Shown here: positions 10,901 through 23,800 of the stretch, piece after piece
Position numbering within the stretch: position 1 is the first letter of the stretch
How the letters are laid out: each line of letters starts with the position of its first letter
Source: Plasmodium coatneyi
Lineage: Eukaryota > Apicomplexa > Aconoidasida > Haemosporida > Plasmodiidae
DNA length: 64,000 bases
Assembly: GCF_001680005.1 (NCBI RefSeq)
Contig: NC_033556.1
Coordinates: 124,001 to 188,000 of the forward strand
Direction of reading: 5' to 3'
The notes under the pieces: model-generated
The model's input: the letters and a program-made list of their open reading frames with translations, nothing else
Database searches by the model: none
Told to the model about the DNA's origin: nothing
Made by a program: the position numbers and the translations under genes

Positions 10901-13900
10901 AGTCAATATCGTTAAGAAGGTATCTCTTTAGCAACTTTTTGTAATTCTTCCTAAAATGAATATCCTTCATTTTTCTTCCGTATAGGAGATCACTACTGTC
11001 GACAATACAATCCGTGTTGATGCTGCTGTTGGGGTGGTTCTTCATTTTTGCCAGTTTTTCCTTCGCATAACTTTTCTCCTGCGTGGTGGTATTTCCTTTG
11101 TAGTTTCCGTCGACTCCGTTCTGCTGATCTTCATGGTGACCGTTCTCATTGGAGGTGTTCTCCAACTCAGCACTTCCCTCATCGGCACTTTCATTCCCAA
11201 CACCATTCTGTTTGTTATCTTCATCAACTTCCTCCTGCGGTTCTTCCCTAAATGTGCTGCAATTCTTATACGCGCTACCTTCATACGGGCTGCTCATAAA
11301 AATACTCGTTCGAATGGTCTTTCCATAGTAAATCATATTTTTGACATTCGCTTTTTCCTCCTTGTCTAGTAAATCTAAAATTCTCGTAGATCTGTGAACA
11401 CTGTGGATTTGTTTAAATTTTATACAAAACTTGCAGTTCTTATTATTTTTTTCGTTTTTCTTCAAATGGTAAAAGTGTTCCTTCTCTTCATCGTATGTGA
11501 TAAGTTTGTTGGAACTCCCAAAGGGGAATCCTCTCCTTGTGTGTTCGTTCGTCCGATGGATTCCTCCGTTATAACTGTTGTGTGGATCTACTTTACCACT
11601 GTTGCCATGATATGTGTGGGAGAAATTACCCATAGCACCACCAACCTGGTTTCCCTCACCGTGTTCCCCCCCTCTTTCCTCATCTTCGTTGTTGTCATAG
11701 TCTATATAAAAATGAATATCTGGGTACTTCCTTATGTAGTTCTTTATCTTTCTATTAATCTCTTGCATATTTAGCAGGTCAAAATTTAAAAACACATTTT
11801 CATTCCGATACGACGTGTACAAAATTCTGAAATGGTAGAAAAAAATTCTCAACTTTTCCGCCATCAAGATAAAGCAGAAAATTAACTTGCTAACTATTAA
11901 GCACAGCAAAAAGAGGTAATCATAAATGTTATCCTCCAACTTCATTTTATGTGCTAAAAAAAAGACTTCCCTTTTGATATACTCATTTTGGCTCATAATA
12001 CAATGTGGGAGTTTTGTCCTGTAAAGCTTCAGCAGGAGTTCCCCTTTTTTCATTCTCCAATCGGTTTGGTGAAAATCACTGTGGAGTTCTCCTTGACAAT
12101 TTAACTGTTCCTCATCAGATTGGGCACAACTGGAATCATTTGCAGCACTGTTGCGAAAAGCGCTATGGTTTAGTTCCTCCCCCGATGGGTAAATTTCCCT
12201 CTCACAACATTCGCTTTGCCCTGATCTGTTCATGTGCTGATAAAACAAAAACTGCTTTTCCCCACTTTCCAACTTCCTGCGCACATTCTCATTCATATAA
12301 AAGTACAAGCACGTCTTGTTCAGCATGTTGGTATCCATATTCAGCCAATCGTACCTACCATCATTATTTAAATTAAATTCTTTAAATTTCAAAACTTCAT
12401 CTATTAGCTTATTGTCCAGGATGCTCTCCATAGTGACCGACTTCAAATAATGCGAAATGTCAACGAAGAAAATACTTCTAATATGCACATCTACACTTTC
12501 GAGGGTGTAATTGTATGCTTTCTTCAGTCCATTGAATAGATCCTTGTTTAGCGTTTTCAAGCATATGGCTTGCGTTTGGGGTGCCTTCTCTCCGCTCTGA
12601 TCGTACCATTCTTCGTAGAATATTTTTACCAGTTTTAGGATGAACAGGAGGCTGTTCTTGTTTCCACCACTAAGCACATCATTGCACTCGTCATTCGTGG
12701 TCTTCCCAACCATTCGTTTGCCAATAAACGCTTCCAACTCCTGCACAATCAGCCTTCCTACATGGGAATTTCTGAAAAACGCCTCTACCAACATTAGCGC
12801 GTCCAAGTTTCTTAACTTCACATATTTGAGGAGCAAAAAGAAGGCGTAAAAAACGGCGTACAGCTTTTTGCCCTTTTTCACCTCACCCACGTCGTGTTCA
12901 CTAAAAATATACATGTACTCCTTCATTGCATTTTCATAGTAAAAATGATTTTTCTTCCCTTTTACACATAACACTAAGTCAGTTAGCAGATCGCAAAGAT
13001 GGTCATTGACCATCTTTTCCAGCTTAAATTTCCCCACATTTTGGTTCAGCATTTGCAAAAGTAGAACTAGCAAAATGCAGTGGTCATTTCTTCTTCTTAA
13101 CGTTCCTTTTGTGAAACTTTCCTTATGTATCGTGTCACCACTCCTTTTCAACCTTTTAAAAATCCCCTTGAAGACAAAAAAGGTAACTCTCTCGTAGCAC
13201 CTCATTATACACTCCCCCTTGGGAATGTCATTTTTGTAAAAGTAGCCATAAAAGTAGAAGAATGCAACTTCGCATATTCTTCTCACAACGTCTTTGCTGT
13301 ACTGTCTAAGCAGTTGTCGCATTCGCTCTTTTCTACTTAGCATGTTTCCCAAAAAGTACAAAACGGATAATGCTATAAATAGGCAATTTTTATTTTTCGC
13401 CTTCTTCGTGCTTAACAACAGAAAGCTAATTCTGTTTCGCCTCCCATAAACAGATTTGTATGCGTGTGCAAATTTTTTCAAATAAAATTCCGCCAGCATG
13501 TCTGAAAAATTCTTTCGAGGCAGCTTAAATACTTCTTCATGCGTTATGCTCTCCAAACGGTGCATATCAATTTGGTCGAACAGCGGAGGGGTGTACTTAT
13601 TTTCCATCAAGTAAAGAAAAATCATAAAAATGTCATTCTCCTTGGTGTTGTTACAGGTTGCTTCCTGAGGGAGGGCCTTCAAATCGAAAAGGGCAACGTA
13701 CCTCCGCAGGACGTGCGCTTCTACTTCTCTCTCGACATCCTCACGCCGCTGCAAATGTGTTCGCTCGTTTTTGATGCCCCGAAAGAAGCAATGTTGGACT
13801 GTGCTTCCATCGCAGGTGTCATTTTCCCCGCTCCTGATTCCGTGGCGAATAACTCTTTCCACAATGGTGCTACTCAGTGGGAAGCAGCTATCTCCGTACC

Positions 13901-16900
13901 ATTTCTTAACGTACAACTTGCACAACTCATTTAGGGTAGCGCTCATTTCGCCTTCCAAACGTTCGTCTCGCGTGATGATTTCAATTAGTAGGGGCACCGT
14001 GCTGGCACCGCTTCGGTGCATGCCTTTTGTGCCATTTCTTAGTCCAACTTTAAAACCGTTTTTCTCCTTTTCGCTACGCATAAGGTTGACGAAAAAGAGA
14101 GCGATCTGTTTCAAAAGAAAAGATCTGCAGCTTTCCATGGATGCTTCCTCCCCATTTGGATCATTGTCATTTTGGTTACTGTCACCTTTAGAGGAAGTGT
14201 CTCCCACTATTAGCTTCTTCATAAAATATTCCTTCGCATCTAACATCTGCAGCAAGGACAGGATCATGAGTGATAATTTTCCCTTGATCTGTTCGTCCCC
14301 CTTTTGTGTGTCCTCTTCCGCAATGATATGGATCAAACGAATAAGGCTCTCCCCCACGGGATTTTTATACTTCTTCCTTTTTAGATTAAACAGTTGGATG
14401 TTCTTATGCACGTAACACAGGATGAGATGCGCGAAGTTGTAAACAACGACACGATTCGTTTTAAGACCCTTCTCCAAATGATCCAATAACTTTACAAATA
14501 ATCCATTTTTAAAAATATGTACAAATAAGGAACACATGGACCTACTTAAATTACGCACCTTTTGAAAGAAATTATTTGCGTCACATTTTGGATCTCCTTG
14601 TTCTTTTCTACTTCCACAGCTAGCTATTACATTCTTCACATCTTCGTACCTTCTTGTGTTTTCTACAAATGCATGAATGCTTGTATTTACAGTGGCACTC
14701 AGGGTGAGGAACACCTCCACCGTTCTGCTCATTTTTCCAACCAAATGCAGCAACGTCTTCGAGTCAACGTTACCGTCACCATTTAGGTACACATAAGTGG
14801 TGAAGAAATAATTAGCTATCAAAGTGCTAACATTACACAGGTTGTAAAGCAGCAGTTCAGCTTCTTCACATTTGTTCTTCGTCCCTTCCAGGTTATCTAC
14901 GCTGGTGTAATAAAACGTAACGTTATTATCTTGCAAATAAAACTCCAAAAAGGTTTGGCTCCCGTTTGGAAAGGCCCCATCAATTTGAGGTTTATCATTT
15001 TGATTATTACTTGCCTCGTTAGTGACACCCTTTTTGTGTACCTCACTGCAGAGCTGCTTCATTTCTTCCTGGTACTCTCCTAAATTTTTTTGCCCCATTT
15101 GAACCTTCTCAATTTGCTTTAAAAAGGCATCTACGCTTTGTAAAAATGTTGCAAAACTGACAAAGGCAGCATTCTGCTTGTTCGATTCGTTCTGATATGC
15201 TACATTCTCTTCGGACCCTTCCATCATGTTGGTTACACCTGATTGCGGCTTCTCACTCGGTGGATTAAACGAGGGGGCGTTACTGGGTGTATCTCCCCCC
15301 CTTTGGCTATCACAGAGGTTGTCCCCCGTTTGTAAAAAGTCCTTCTTCCTCGTAAAGGTACAAAAAAGTTCGCCCAAGCTTCTCTGATTTTTTAACTTTT
15401 CTCTCACACTAAGATAAGCATACGGGTTCAATAGCAAAACATATTTTACATAATCCAGGTAGTTTATATACACCTGTATAATATCCTCGAGGGTGTAATC
15501 GAACACATCGCCGGCGCCTCCCTTAGTTTGCTTCTCCTCCTTGATGACCTTCATAATTGGTATCCCCTTCAGCGCGAAGTTCAGGTTGTTCGTGAAGAAC
15601 AGTTCTACTAGGATGACGAAGAAGGGGGAGGCTTCGCCCCGAAGTGGGTTCTCCTTTTGGAATTCGTTTGTACTGTTCCCCACCCCTTCGATGGAAACTT
15701 CTCTGGTCACTTCATTAGGTGCACCACTGTCATTATGCACTGCCCTACTTTTGTGCAAGTTAAAAAGGCGACAAAAAACGGACAGCGCAACGACGAATTG
15801 GCGCAGGCTAGGAATGCCCCTCAAGAAATTCAAAAACAAAAGCAAATCATCCACATGGGGGGAGTCAAAAATTTTCGTCTTCCTCAGCATTTTGTGTATA
15901 AGGGTCTCCACGAAGGAGTAAAACGCCAACTGCACATCTGATGCACATTGATCCTCCGTTGAAAGAATCCTCTTCTTGTAGTACGCCAAAATTGGAAACA
16001 GATTATCCAACAAGTGGTAACTTTCAAGCGGGAAATAACACTTCTCGAAAAACAACTTGAGGAATATCATATATACATTCTCGTTAACATTTGCAAACAA
16101 TTCAAAGTTTCTTATTTCTATAATTCTCTTCTGACTGTACAGCTCATTTAATAATTTTTTTCTCAATTCGCTATCGTCAAAAAGGTTGATAAAATTGGTT
16201 ACTAGCACAAAATGGTAGACGTACAAATTGTCTGTATTTATGTGGACGTCATTCAGGAAGTAGTGCAACTGAAGGATGTGTTCGCGTTTTTCCTGATTTT
16301 TTTCACTTCTCGTATTTACTATTTCGTGGTCCTTGGCGCCGATGTTAAAGGTGTAATCGTCAGAGTCGCTGTCGTGAGGTGGGTTGGCTTGCAAAGTGGT
16401 GCCTACACCTGGTAGATTGTTTCTTTTCCCAGGGTGGCCACTATCACGGGTATCCTTCCTGCACACCTCACTACTTTGCGCCCCCTTAATCTCATTTATA
16501 ATGTACCTATTTATATAGGCAATGTCGAACAGGTAGTACGAACTAACGCGGTTGTAAAAGGCAATAGATAGGTCTTCCTTTATCCTGTTCATCAAAATGG
16601 TTTTGTTCACCCCTTGGGGGAAGGGCAAGAACGAATCCAACGACAGTACAAACTTGGAAATGCACTTGTAAATTTCAAACGTGTAGTGCAAGTAGCACAT
16701 AATAAAATAATTGTAGTAGTTGTGCTTATCTCTTTTCGTAAACATTTCTACAATATACTTGGTAACGTTCCTGGGGATAAAAAAAAATAAAATTTCTTCA
16801 ATTTTTTTTTTGTAATTTAATTCGTTATCCAAATGGTGCAGATAACTGTTGGCTTCTTTCACATTTTGCATCACCACCCTTCGGTCGATTATCGCTCCTT

Positions 16901-19480
16901 CACTGTTCATCGTAGACCCCTCTTTAACGGCGTCGTACAATTCTACCAAAACTTTCAAATGAATTGCCTCTCCACATAGCTTTAAAAAAATTGTATTTCG
17001 CACCACTTCGTTATTGACACTTTGGTATGCATATCTGTATTGCAATAAGCGGGGGGAAGTTTCTCCCGATTTGTAAGTGCACTTATTATTTACTAACTCA
17101 CTGCTGCTTCCTTCTAGTTTCTTTTTTTTCCTTCTCAAATTGTCCCCTTTCTCATCGCTTGGTGCTGCATTGCTCATTTTTCTCTTCCTCTCACTTGTCC
17201 CCAATGCAGTGGCCCCTTCATCGTGGCACAGTTCGGGTATGTCCTCACCCGGGTTGGTGTCACTCTTGGTGCTCCCCTGCATGTCGCTACAAGGAAGGGT
17301 GAAGTACCTGCACACTTCGTTTGGTATTCGGCCCATTTCCTCTTTCCCCCTTTGGGAGTGTTCCCCCCATTGGTCCTATGCAGGAAGAATATTTTACTAA
17401 CATCAATGTACAGAAGCAGGAACAAAAAAAGGTTGTCGTCACATGTTAAAACGTGCAGTTTGCTGCTGCCATAGTAGAGGTTGATAAAGTGCTGGTACTT
17501 TTCTATACTGATTACAACAATATAATGATTAATAAAAAAATTTATTTTTAAGTCCGTTAAGAAGGAAAGGAAAGCATTATTCACTTTGTTCTGGATTTGC
17601 TTTTCATCATTGTAGGACTTATCTCTCAACAGAATAACCTCCTCCTCTTCCTTCACGTGACGCGTGATTAAATACTGCTTCGTTTCTCTTATGCAGGTAG
17701 CTATATACATTTCCAGATTCGCGAAGATGAGACAGATTCGACGAATGTCTCTTTTTTGTATTCCCATCAGGAACAATTGATTTCTCACTTGGGCGTACTT
17801 TTTATTTTGCATGTTTGCGGTGCCATCGAACAGATCACCATATATGTTGGCTAGCTCCCCTCCCTTGTTCTTCCTGTTGCAATTTACGGCCAGATAATAC
17901 GACGATGCGGAGGGAGAAGAGCCGGACGGGGAACGTCTTTTTTTCCCCTTCTTTTCTTCCTGCCCCTCTTCATTATCCTCCCCATACGAACACTTCAAAA
18001 GGAAGATACAATTACAATTGAACTTCTCATTTTTGTATATTTCGCTGAACTTCCTCTTTTTTAACAACTCGTTTATAAAAAACAGCACCGTCGTGTCCAT
18101 CTCACTCTGCACATCATTGAAGAAAATTCCCACCAATTTTATCACATTAAAAAAAACGTTCATATTTTTATATGTCTCACTTTTCTCCAATATTTTGTAA
18201 AGACACAGAATAATGTAGTGGCGTAGCTCTTCCCCACTGCTGCAGTATATTTTGCGTATCTCCTCACAGATCGTGTGAAAATGGGTGTGTATTTTGTCGC
18301 TCCTCGTGCTATCTAAGTAGCAGTATGCACACATGATTAGGAACGCCACCCTCACTGCTTCGAAATCGGCCTTGCTGACGGCTCTGCTATTCTGATCTGC
18401 CTGACCTGTGTCATGTTTACTTCGCTTTCTTCTTTTCTGCTTCTCCTTTTTTCTATCTACAATCTTTTCCTTAAAAGTTTTCGTTTTCCCATTTTTCTTC
18501 TTTATTTGCATTTCTGCGTAGAATTCGCAATTTTCAACAGTCCTCTTTTTTTCCCTTTCCTTTGCCACATCCCCTGCAGCACCCCTGTTCAGTAAGTGCT
18601 TATATAGTTGTACCACTTCGTTTTGAAAATTGTAACTGCAAAGAAGAGTTTCGTCCTCTTTGATGTAGTCATCACCTGTGTGGTACTTCTTTCTCCCCTT
18701 CTTTGTATCACGAGAGTATCCTTCCTCTGAGTTGTCCCCATTCTGTGAGTCTTCTCCCAAAAGGGACTCATCCCCCGTTGGAACACTTTGATCTTCCTCC
18801 CCATCGAGGATCCCCCGTCCTGCCCTCTCCACGTTGTCATCAATCACGTCATCCAGCCCATCCACCTCATCCCCACTGTCCTCCAAATGGGTCAACTCAT
18901 TTTTCCGCTTCAACTCGGAAACGGTTTTGAGATTCTTTTTCAATTCAATCAAATTTAATAACAACGAAGAAGAACAAAAAACAAAATGAAACCTTTCATG
19001 GAAAAGGAAAAGGTACAGAATGACATTTAAAATAAATATTCGGTTATAGCTGAAGTTGTTCAAAATGGCAATTTCGAGAAGATTCATTTGTTCACAGAGA
19101 AAAAGACCTACATTTTGGAAGGCCTCTGATTTGACAAACTTTTTTTGGCACTCCTCATCGGGGCCGGGTGTTTTCCCCAGCTTGTTCCGAAGGAGCCAAT
19201 TCAAACTGTAGAAAATTATTTCAACATATCTCAGATTAATATTCTGCACTGACTTGGTTCCCTTAGTTTTCTCACCCTCCAAGGATAACACAAAAATGAT
19301 CACATTGAGGTAATTATTATTAATTAAAATATCCACACACATGTTGTAATCTTCTTCAGAGAGGTCTCCATTATTTTTTATCAACCCATATAGACCTTTC
19401 AGACCTCTTTCTATCTCCTTCTCACTGTCGCTATTCAGCTGGGAACATATTCCCTTCAGCGCGCTTCTTAACTTGTCCAT
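7959..19480 (-). CDS. URB1: Giant URB1/Npa1-like nucleolar protein (60S ribosome assembly); frame broken near 17363
   Basis: The ATG at 19480 (reading MDKLRSALKG) opens ~703 codons; a second frame, open from 17375, runs to the TGA at 7959-7961. Adding one base to the G6 run (C6 on the plus strand, 17363-17368) gives about 3840 residues. A short intron is possible, since a pyrimidine tract and AG end at 17376, but no good donor fits. Predicted helices dominate, with Lys/Asp/Asn-rich inserts between them. The identity rests on the C-terminal NopRA1-type region: SILDNKLIDEVLKF (about 12,390-12,430) and SMNALKILIFCLSSND (about 10,835-10,880), with the downstream VRMISIKGLSIFYQLIE, track remembered human URB1 blocks in order. 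URB1 scaffolds early pre-60S particles in the nucleolus with URB2 and Dbp6. Human URB1 is about 2270 residues; the excess is inserts. The N-terminal Npa1 domain is less certain. Confidence 0.55.
17363..17377 (-). other. Frame break in the URB1-like gene (G6 run or unresolved splice acceptor)
   Basis: On the minus strand the upstream frame reads LHRTNGG and then an unlikely Thr/Arg/Pro-rich tail to 17174. The downstream frame begins after a TAG (17376-17378) and reads DQWGEHSQRGKEEM. One additional G in the run at 17363-17368 fuses them as ...NGGEHSQRG. The alternative is an intron whose acceptor is CTGCATAG, but the only in-phase donors nearby (GTTAGT, GTTTTA) give introns of about 26 or 77 nt inside coding-looking sequence. 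Confidence 0.65.
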
Positions 19481-20825
19481 CTTGCAGAATTTCAATTTCA
19501 GCTATTCATGACCTGGGGGGTTCATATTATGGATCACTTCAAGTGTGGCTACTCTACCTCACCGCTTTGGAAGCTTTTACCCAACTGATCGACCTGTTCG
19601 TTCAGGAAGAAGAAGCGCTTTTTCTTCTCTACTTATAAACACAAAACTTCTTCGTTCCTCCCATTTAGTCGCTTTATACAATTAAAAAATAGGGGGGGAT
19701 ATACTATCCCGTGCGGAATTTTTTTCTTTTTTCCTCCTTGATACTTATGCTCCCACATATGGGATATAACAAATGCTAGCGCTACGCATTCGCATAAGTT
19801 CTGTAGAGGAGGCCCTATGTTTGGGGTTCCAAGGAAAAATTCACTTCAAACACGAACAAATTGGAAATCTCACAAACGTACATTTTGTACATAAACAGAA
19901 AACGGTAAACATTAAAAAAAAACACCACAAAAAAAAAAAAAATTATACGTACATTTATGTATATATATTACTTCGATGCGCGAACATTCAAATGGCTTCA
20001 AACATGATTGCAAAAAAGTATTCACTTTGTTTTGTATGCTTTGATTAGTTGGTTACGCGGAGTTGCCGAATGGGCAGAGTATACCTGTTTTTTCCAGCGT
20101 CGTAGGAGGGAAAACATGTTAGCCATGATTTGTGACGGCTCGTGCCCTATATCGTAGCGTCGTTCCGATCGGCGCAAGAACAGATCGATCTACCAAATTG
20201 CCGGTACTAGCTGGCTTGGCGCCATTTGAAAAAAAAAAAAAAGTGCATACGTGCATATGCGAAAAAAAAAAAAAAAAAAGGAATACACCTGCGTTTGCGT
20301 ATGCTCCGATGAATAAGTTTTCCAAACAAAACACTTATTTAAAATTATATAAAAAAAAAAAAAAAACCTTTTTACGTGTTTTCTACATTTTTGTAAAGCG
20401 TTTCATCAAGTAGGAGTGGAGTGCGTGCAAAAAAGGGGAATCGTGGGTATCCAACTAGGCATGTAATCAACCACAATTGAGCGCAAAAACATGCACAGCG
20501 AATTTGCAATAAAGGGGCTCTTCTCGAAGAATACTGCTAGCGCAAACATGTAGGCATGAGGAGGTCCCCCTTGTGCACCCCTTCCAAGTCGATCGACGCA
20601 TGCACATACGTAACCGTGAAAAAAGGATCTCACCCCATAACACTAATTTTTTTCTCACACTTTTGCGGAAGGTGGTATTTTCCGCTTCGGTGGGAAGAGT
20701 TATGCCCATGGGGTGGTACTCCACAAAAGAGCGAAGCCCACATATTCACATATGTAATATTTATAGATGCATGTATGTGGTGGCCCCCTCCTGTGTGCTC
20801 AACCAGGAGAAAACTCCCCCGCCCG
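19481..20825. promoter_or_regulatory. Intergenic: promoter of the URB1-like gene and 3' flank of the next gene
   Basis: About 1.3 kb between two minus-strand genes in tandem. The half next to 19480 should hold the promoter and 5' UTR of the URB1-like gene; the far half holds the 3' UTR of the gene ending at 20826. A tracts occur at 19915-19940, 20230-20242, 20262-20278 and 20352-20365. Between them lies a GC-richer block at about 20050-20225 (listed separately). Confidence 0.5.
20053..20225. other. GC-rich island between A tracts, possible structured or Pol III RNA
   Basis: This 170-bp block stands out by base composition from the A/T-tract DNA around it. On the plus strand GTTGCCGAATGGGCAGAG resembles a tRNA-type A box, and CGTTCCGATCGG loosely resembles a B box about 85 nt later. 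TTTTCC at about 20088 can pair with GGAAAA at about 20109. No canonical tRNA cloverleaf or clean GGTTCGANTCC B box was found, and no T-run terminator follows on the plus strand, so the RNA call is speculative. Confidence 0.25.
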
Positions 20826-23800
20826 TCACCCGTACTTGCTGACGTACTCCTGCCACAAGAAATTTATCACCTTCTGTACGAAATGGTTTTTGTTGTCGGG
20901 GAAGAAGTACTCGGAACTGTTTAAAACGATGCCCTTCGGGAAGGTGATGAAAAAGAAACTTAAATTTTTAAAAAAGGTCTGCAGGAGGGCGAACTGCCTG
21001 GCCAGTTTATCTGTCAGTTTCTTCCTACTAATGTGATCGTTATATCCACTGGAGGTGGGAATGGTTCCCTCAAAGAACGCCTCCCGAATGTGTTCGCTGA
21101 TAAACCCCATATGGACTAGGTACAGTTCGTAATTATTAACGGAATAATATTTGCTATTCAAATAGTTCAGCAACGTGCTATCGTAAAGTAAAATTTTTTT
21201 CTTCTTCCGTTGCTTTTCCATGAATGAAGTTTTTTCCATATCGTCGCTCTTCCCACCATTGTTTTGGTTAGGGTTATTCTCATGGCTATCGTTTTCGTCA
21301 TCATCTGATAAGTCTGAAAATGGGGGTGTATCATCAGTGTGCCAATTTTTGCCACCCCTGAAGTCATCCACGTTAGCTTCATCACTCTCCGATTCCTTCG
21401 CATCGTCCCTCTTCTTCCCATCCCGGGTAGCCCTTTCACGAAACAGCTCCTTATAACTACTTGTCAAGATGTTTTTATTCAAGTTCAATTCGAAAAAGGT
21501 AAAAACATCTTTCATACATAGAGGGACGGTCAAATATTTGGTGAAAATTTCACGTTCTCCCGAAATGAAGGCATTGTCTTCCGCATTGGAGTTAAAAAAG
21601 GTCACGTTCATATAGGAGTTATCGACAAAGTCTTGGGTATATCCCGCCGTAGCAATGTCGTCTGTGTCATTTACACCCCTGCGTATATTTCCCGGCTTAA
21701 TGAACAAATTTTGTTTTTCTTTTTTGCAAAAAAGGGAAATCAATTTGTTGTAGCTTTGCCGCAACTTGGTTCTTTGATCATTATTTTTCATCATGTAAAA
21801 TATTCCCAATTTTTTTAAAAAGAACATATCTTTTTGTAAAAATAATTCATTTAGCAGGTTGTTGTCTTCCGTCCGCTGTGTGTGTGTTTTCCTTCGAAAC
21901 GAATTTCTCATTTTCGTCCTTACGAATTCTTCCTCGATGATGAGAAGGATTTTTGCAAGTTCGACATCCTTCGGGGGGTTGCTTTCCCCGTTGATGCTGC
22001 TACTACCAGGGATGTGGTTTCCGTTATGAGTATTCACAGAGAGGTCACCATATGAATACAACTTGCTAGAATCCAACCCGCTCTGCTCACTGGGTAATTC
22101 TTCCCTCTTCCCATCACCGCCGAAAAACGGAAATGGCACACCCTCCCCCTCAGCAAAAAACTCCCCCAATAAGCCGCTCAACTCGGTGAACGGGCCAAAA
22201 TTGTACATAAAATTATTCAAAAGGAAGGAACTGTTCTTGCACTTCATGCAAAACAGAACAAAGGAAGTGACCACAATGTAGAGGTAGTCCTTGTTAACCT
22301 GAGATACACTGCACATTTGCAGCAAACCGTCTAGGATCTTCTGCTTCTCTCCAAAGTGACTATATATATACGCTAAAGAGATGCACTCTTTTACCCAAAA
22401 AAGGTGGTGAAAAAAGTGGAAGAGTTTCTCGTCATCTAATGTTAATGAGATCGTTCTTTCCCCATTTCGGAGTTTCTCCTGGGCACAGTAGAAGTCCTGT
22501 AACCTCTCCCTAAATGTAAAGTGACCCTTCGGCTCATAAAACAGGATTTTATTTTTTATCAAATTTAACCTTTTAAAGGATGCCCTCAATTTTAGCATGA
22601 CGTACCCTTGAATGAGGACGGGGAAATTTTTCAAAAGTTCGTCCACGTTTATTTCGTCATCTAGCTTTTCTTTAATAATTATTTTGCACAGGTGGGCAAG
22701 GAAGTCGGCTATGCATAGCATGACGTTGAAGGGGACGTCCACGTGAGGGACGTTCTTGGGACAGTTTGCACTGGTTTGTCTTTCCCCCCGTGTGCTTTTC
22801 ACCATTGGTTCTTCGCAACGAAGTCGGTCCTTCCATTTCTCACCATTTGGCGAATTGTTGACATTTTCTGCACTCCCCCCTTTGGTAATTCCACCCGCAC
22901 GCAGATATACAGAGTAGTGATTGTAGTAGTTATCCCTGAAGCGAGCCAGCACCGTCTCGTTAAAAACAGTGACGAATGCGAATTTGATGTAGGAGCCCAA
23001 GTCATAGTAACTCTTCGCCGAATCCATTTCGACTTTTCCACTTGTCTTCGCACTTTTGTATATCCTTTTCAGCAAAACTTTAAGTATCGAAATGGCGTAA
23101 ATCCATAAAGACGTGTCCTCATGAAACAACTTGGCACCTTTCAGAACATTCAAATAGACAAACTTAATTTCTTCCTTTTTGATTCGCTGAAAATTGGTAA
23201 TACACTTAACATACATGTACTTTTCATAAGTACTAAACCAGTCGAAGTAGTTGCTGAAGTTGCAAAAGATGTGACCATATGAATTGTTGAAGCAGCTAAA
23301 AAGGGAGAAGTATTCAAATACGCTGATTCGACATTCGTACAAAATGTGCACCCTTCTTATAAACTCCTCATAAAATTGGTAATACCTTTTCATGTTCTGA
23401 CTTATATTTTGCGTGATCTTTTCAATTATCACTTGGAGGAGGATGTAAAATATTTTTATCAGTTTGGTTACATAGGAGTATATGTTCAACACGGCGTCCT
23501 TTATCTGCACATCCAACTTTACATAATTTATCAGCTTCATAGTTTTTAGGAAGCTCCCCAAATGGTCAAACAGTTCCCTTCTGAAGAGCAGTAGGGACTT
23601 CACATCCTCCCCCTCTACATGGGACAGAATATTCAACTTAACCTGTTCATATTCCTTATCCTTCTTAAAAGAGTTTCCGTCAATGTCGAGGAGGTTCCCC
23701 ACTCTTAAAAACCCCTTTATGTAATTTTCAATCCTCAACAAATTCGAATAAACGTGGTAGAGCATATTTTTCTTCTCTATATTTTCTACCCTAATGAGGG

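Noticed and set aside
7959..19480. HECT-type E3 ubiquitin ligase, suggested by a similar giant size
   Set aside because: The C-terminus lacks any HECT catalytic Cys region or typical HECT ending; the URB1-like blocks fit better.
20053..20130. A tRNA gene starting at the A-box-like sequence
   Set aside because: No acceptor-stem pairing, anticodon arm or TTCGANTCC arm at the right spacing could be drawn, so only a generic structured-RNA possibility was kept.
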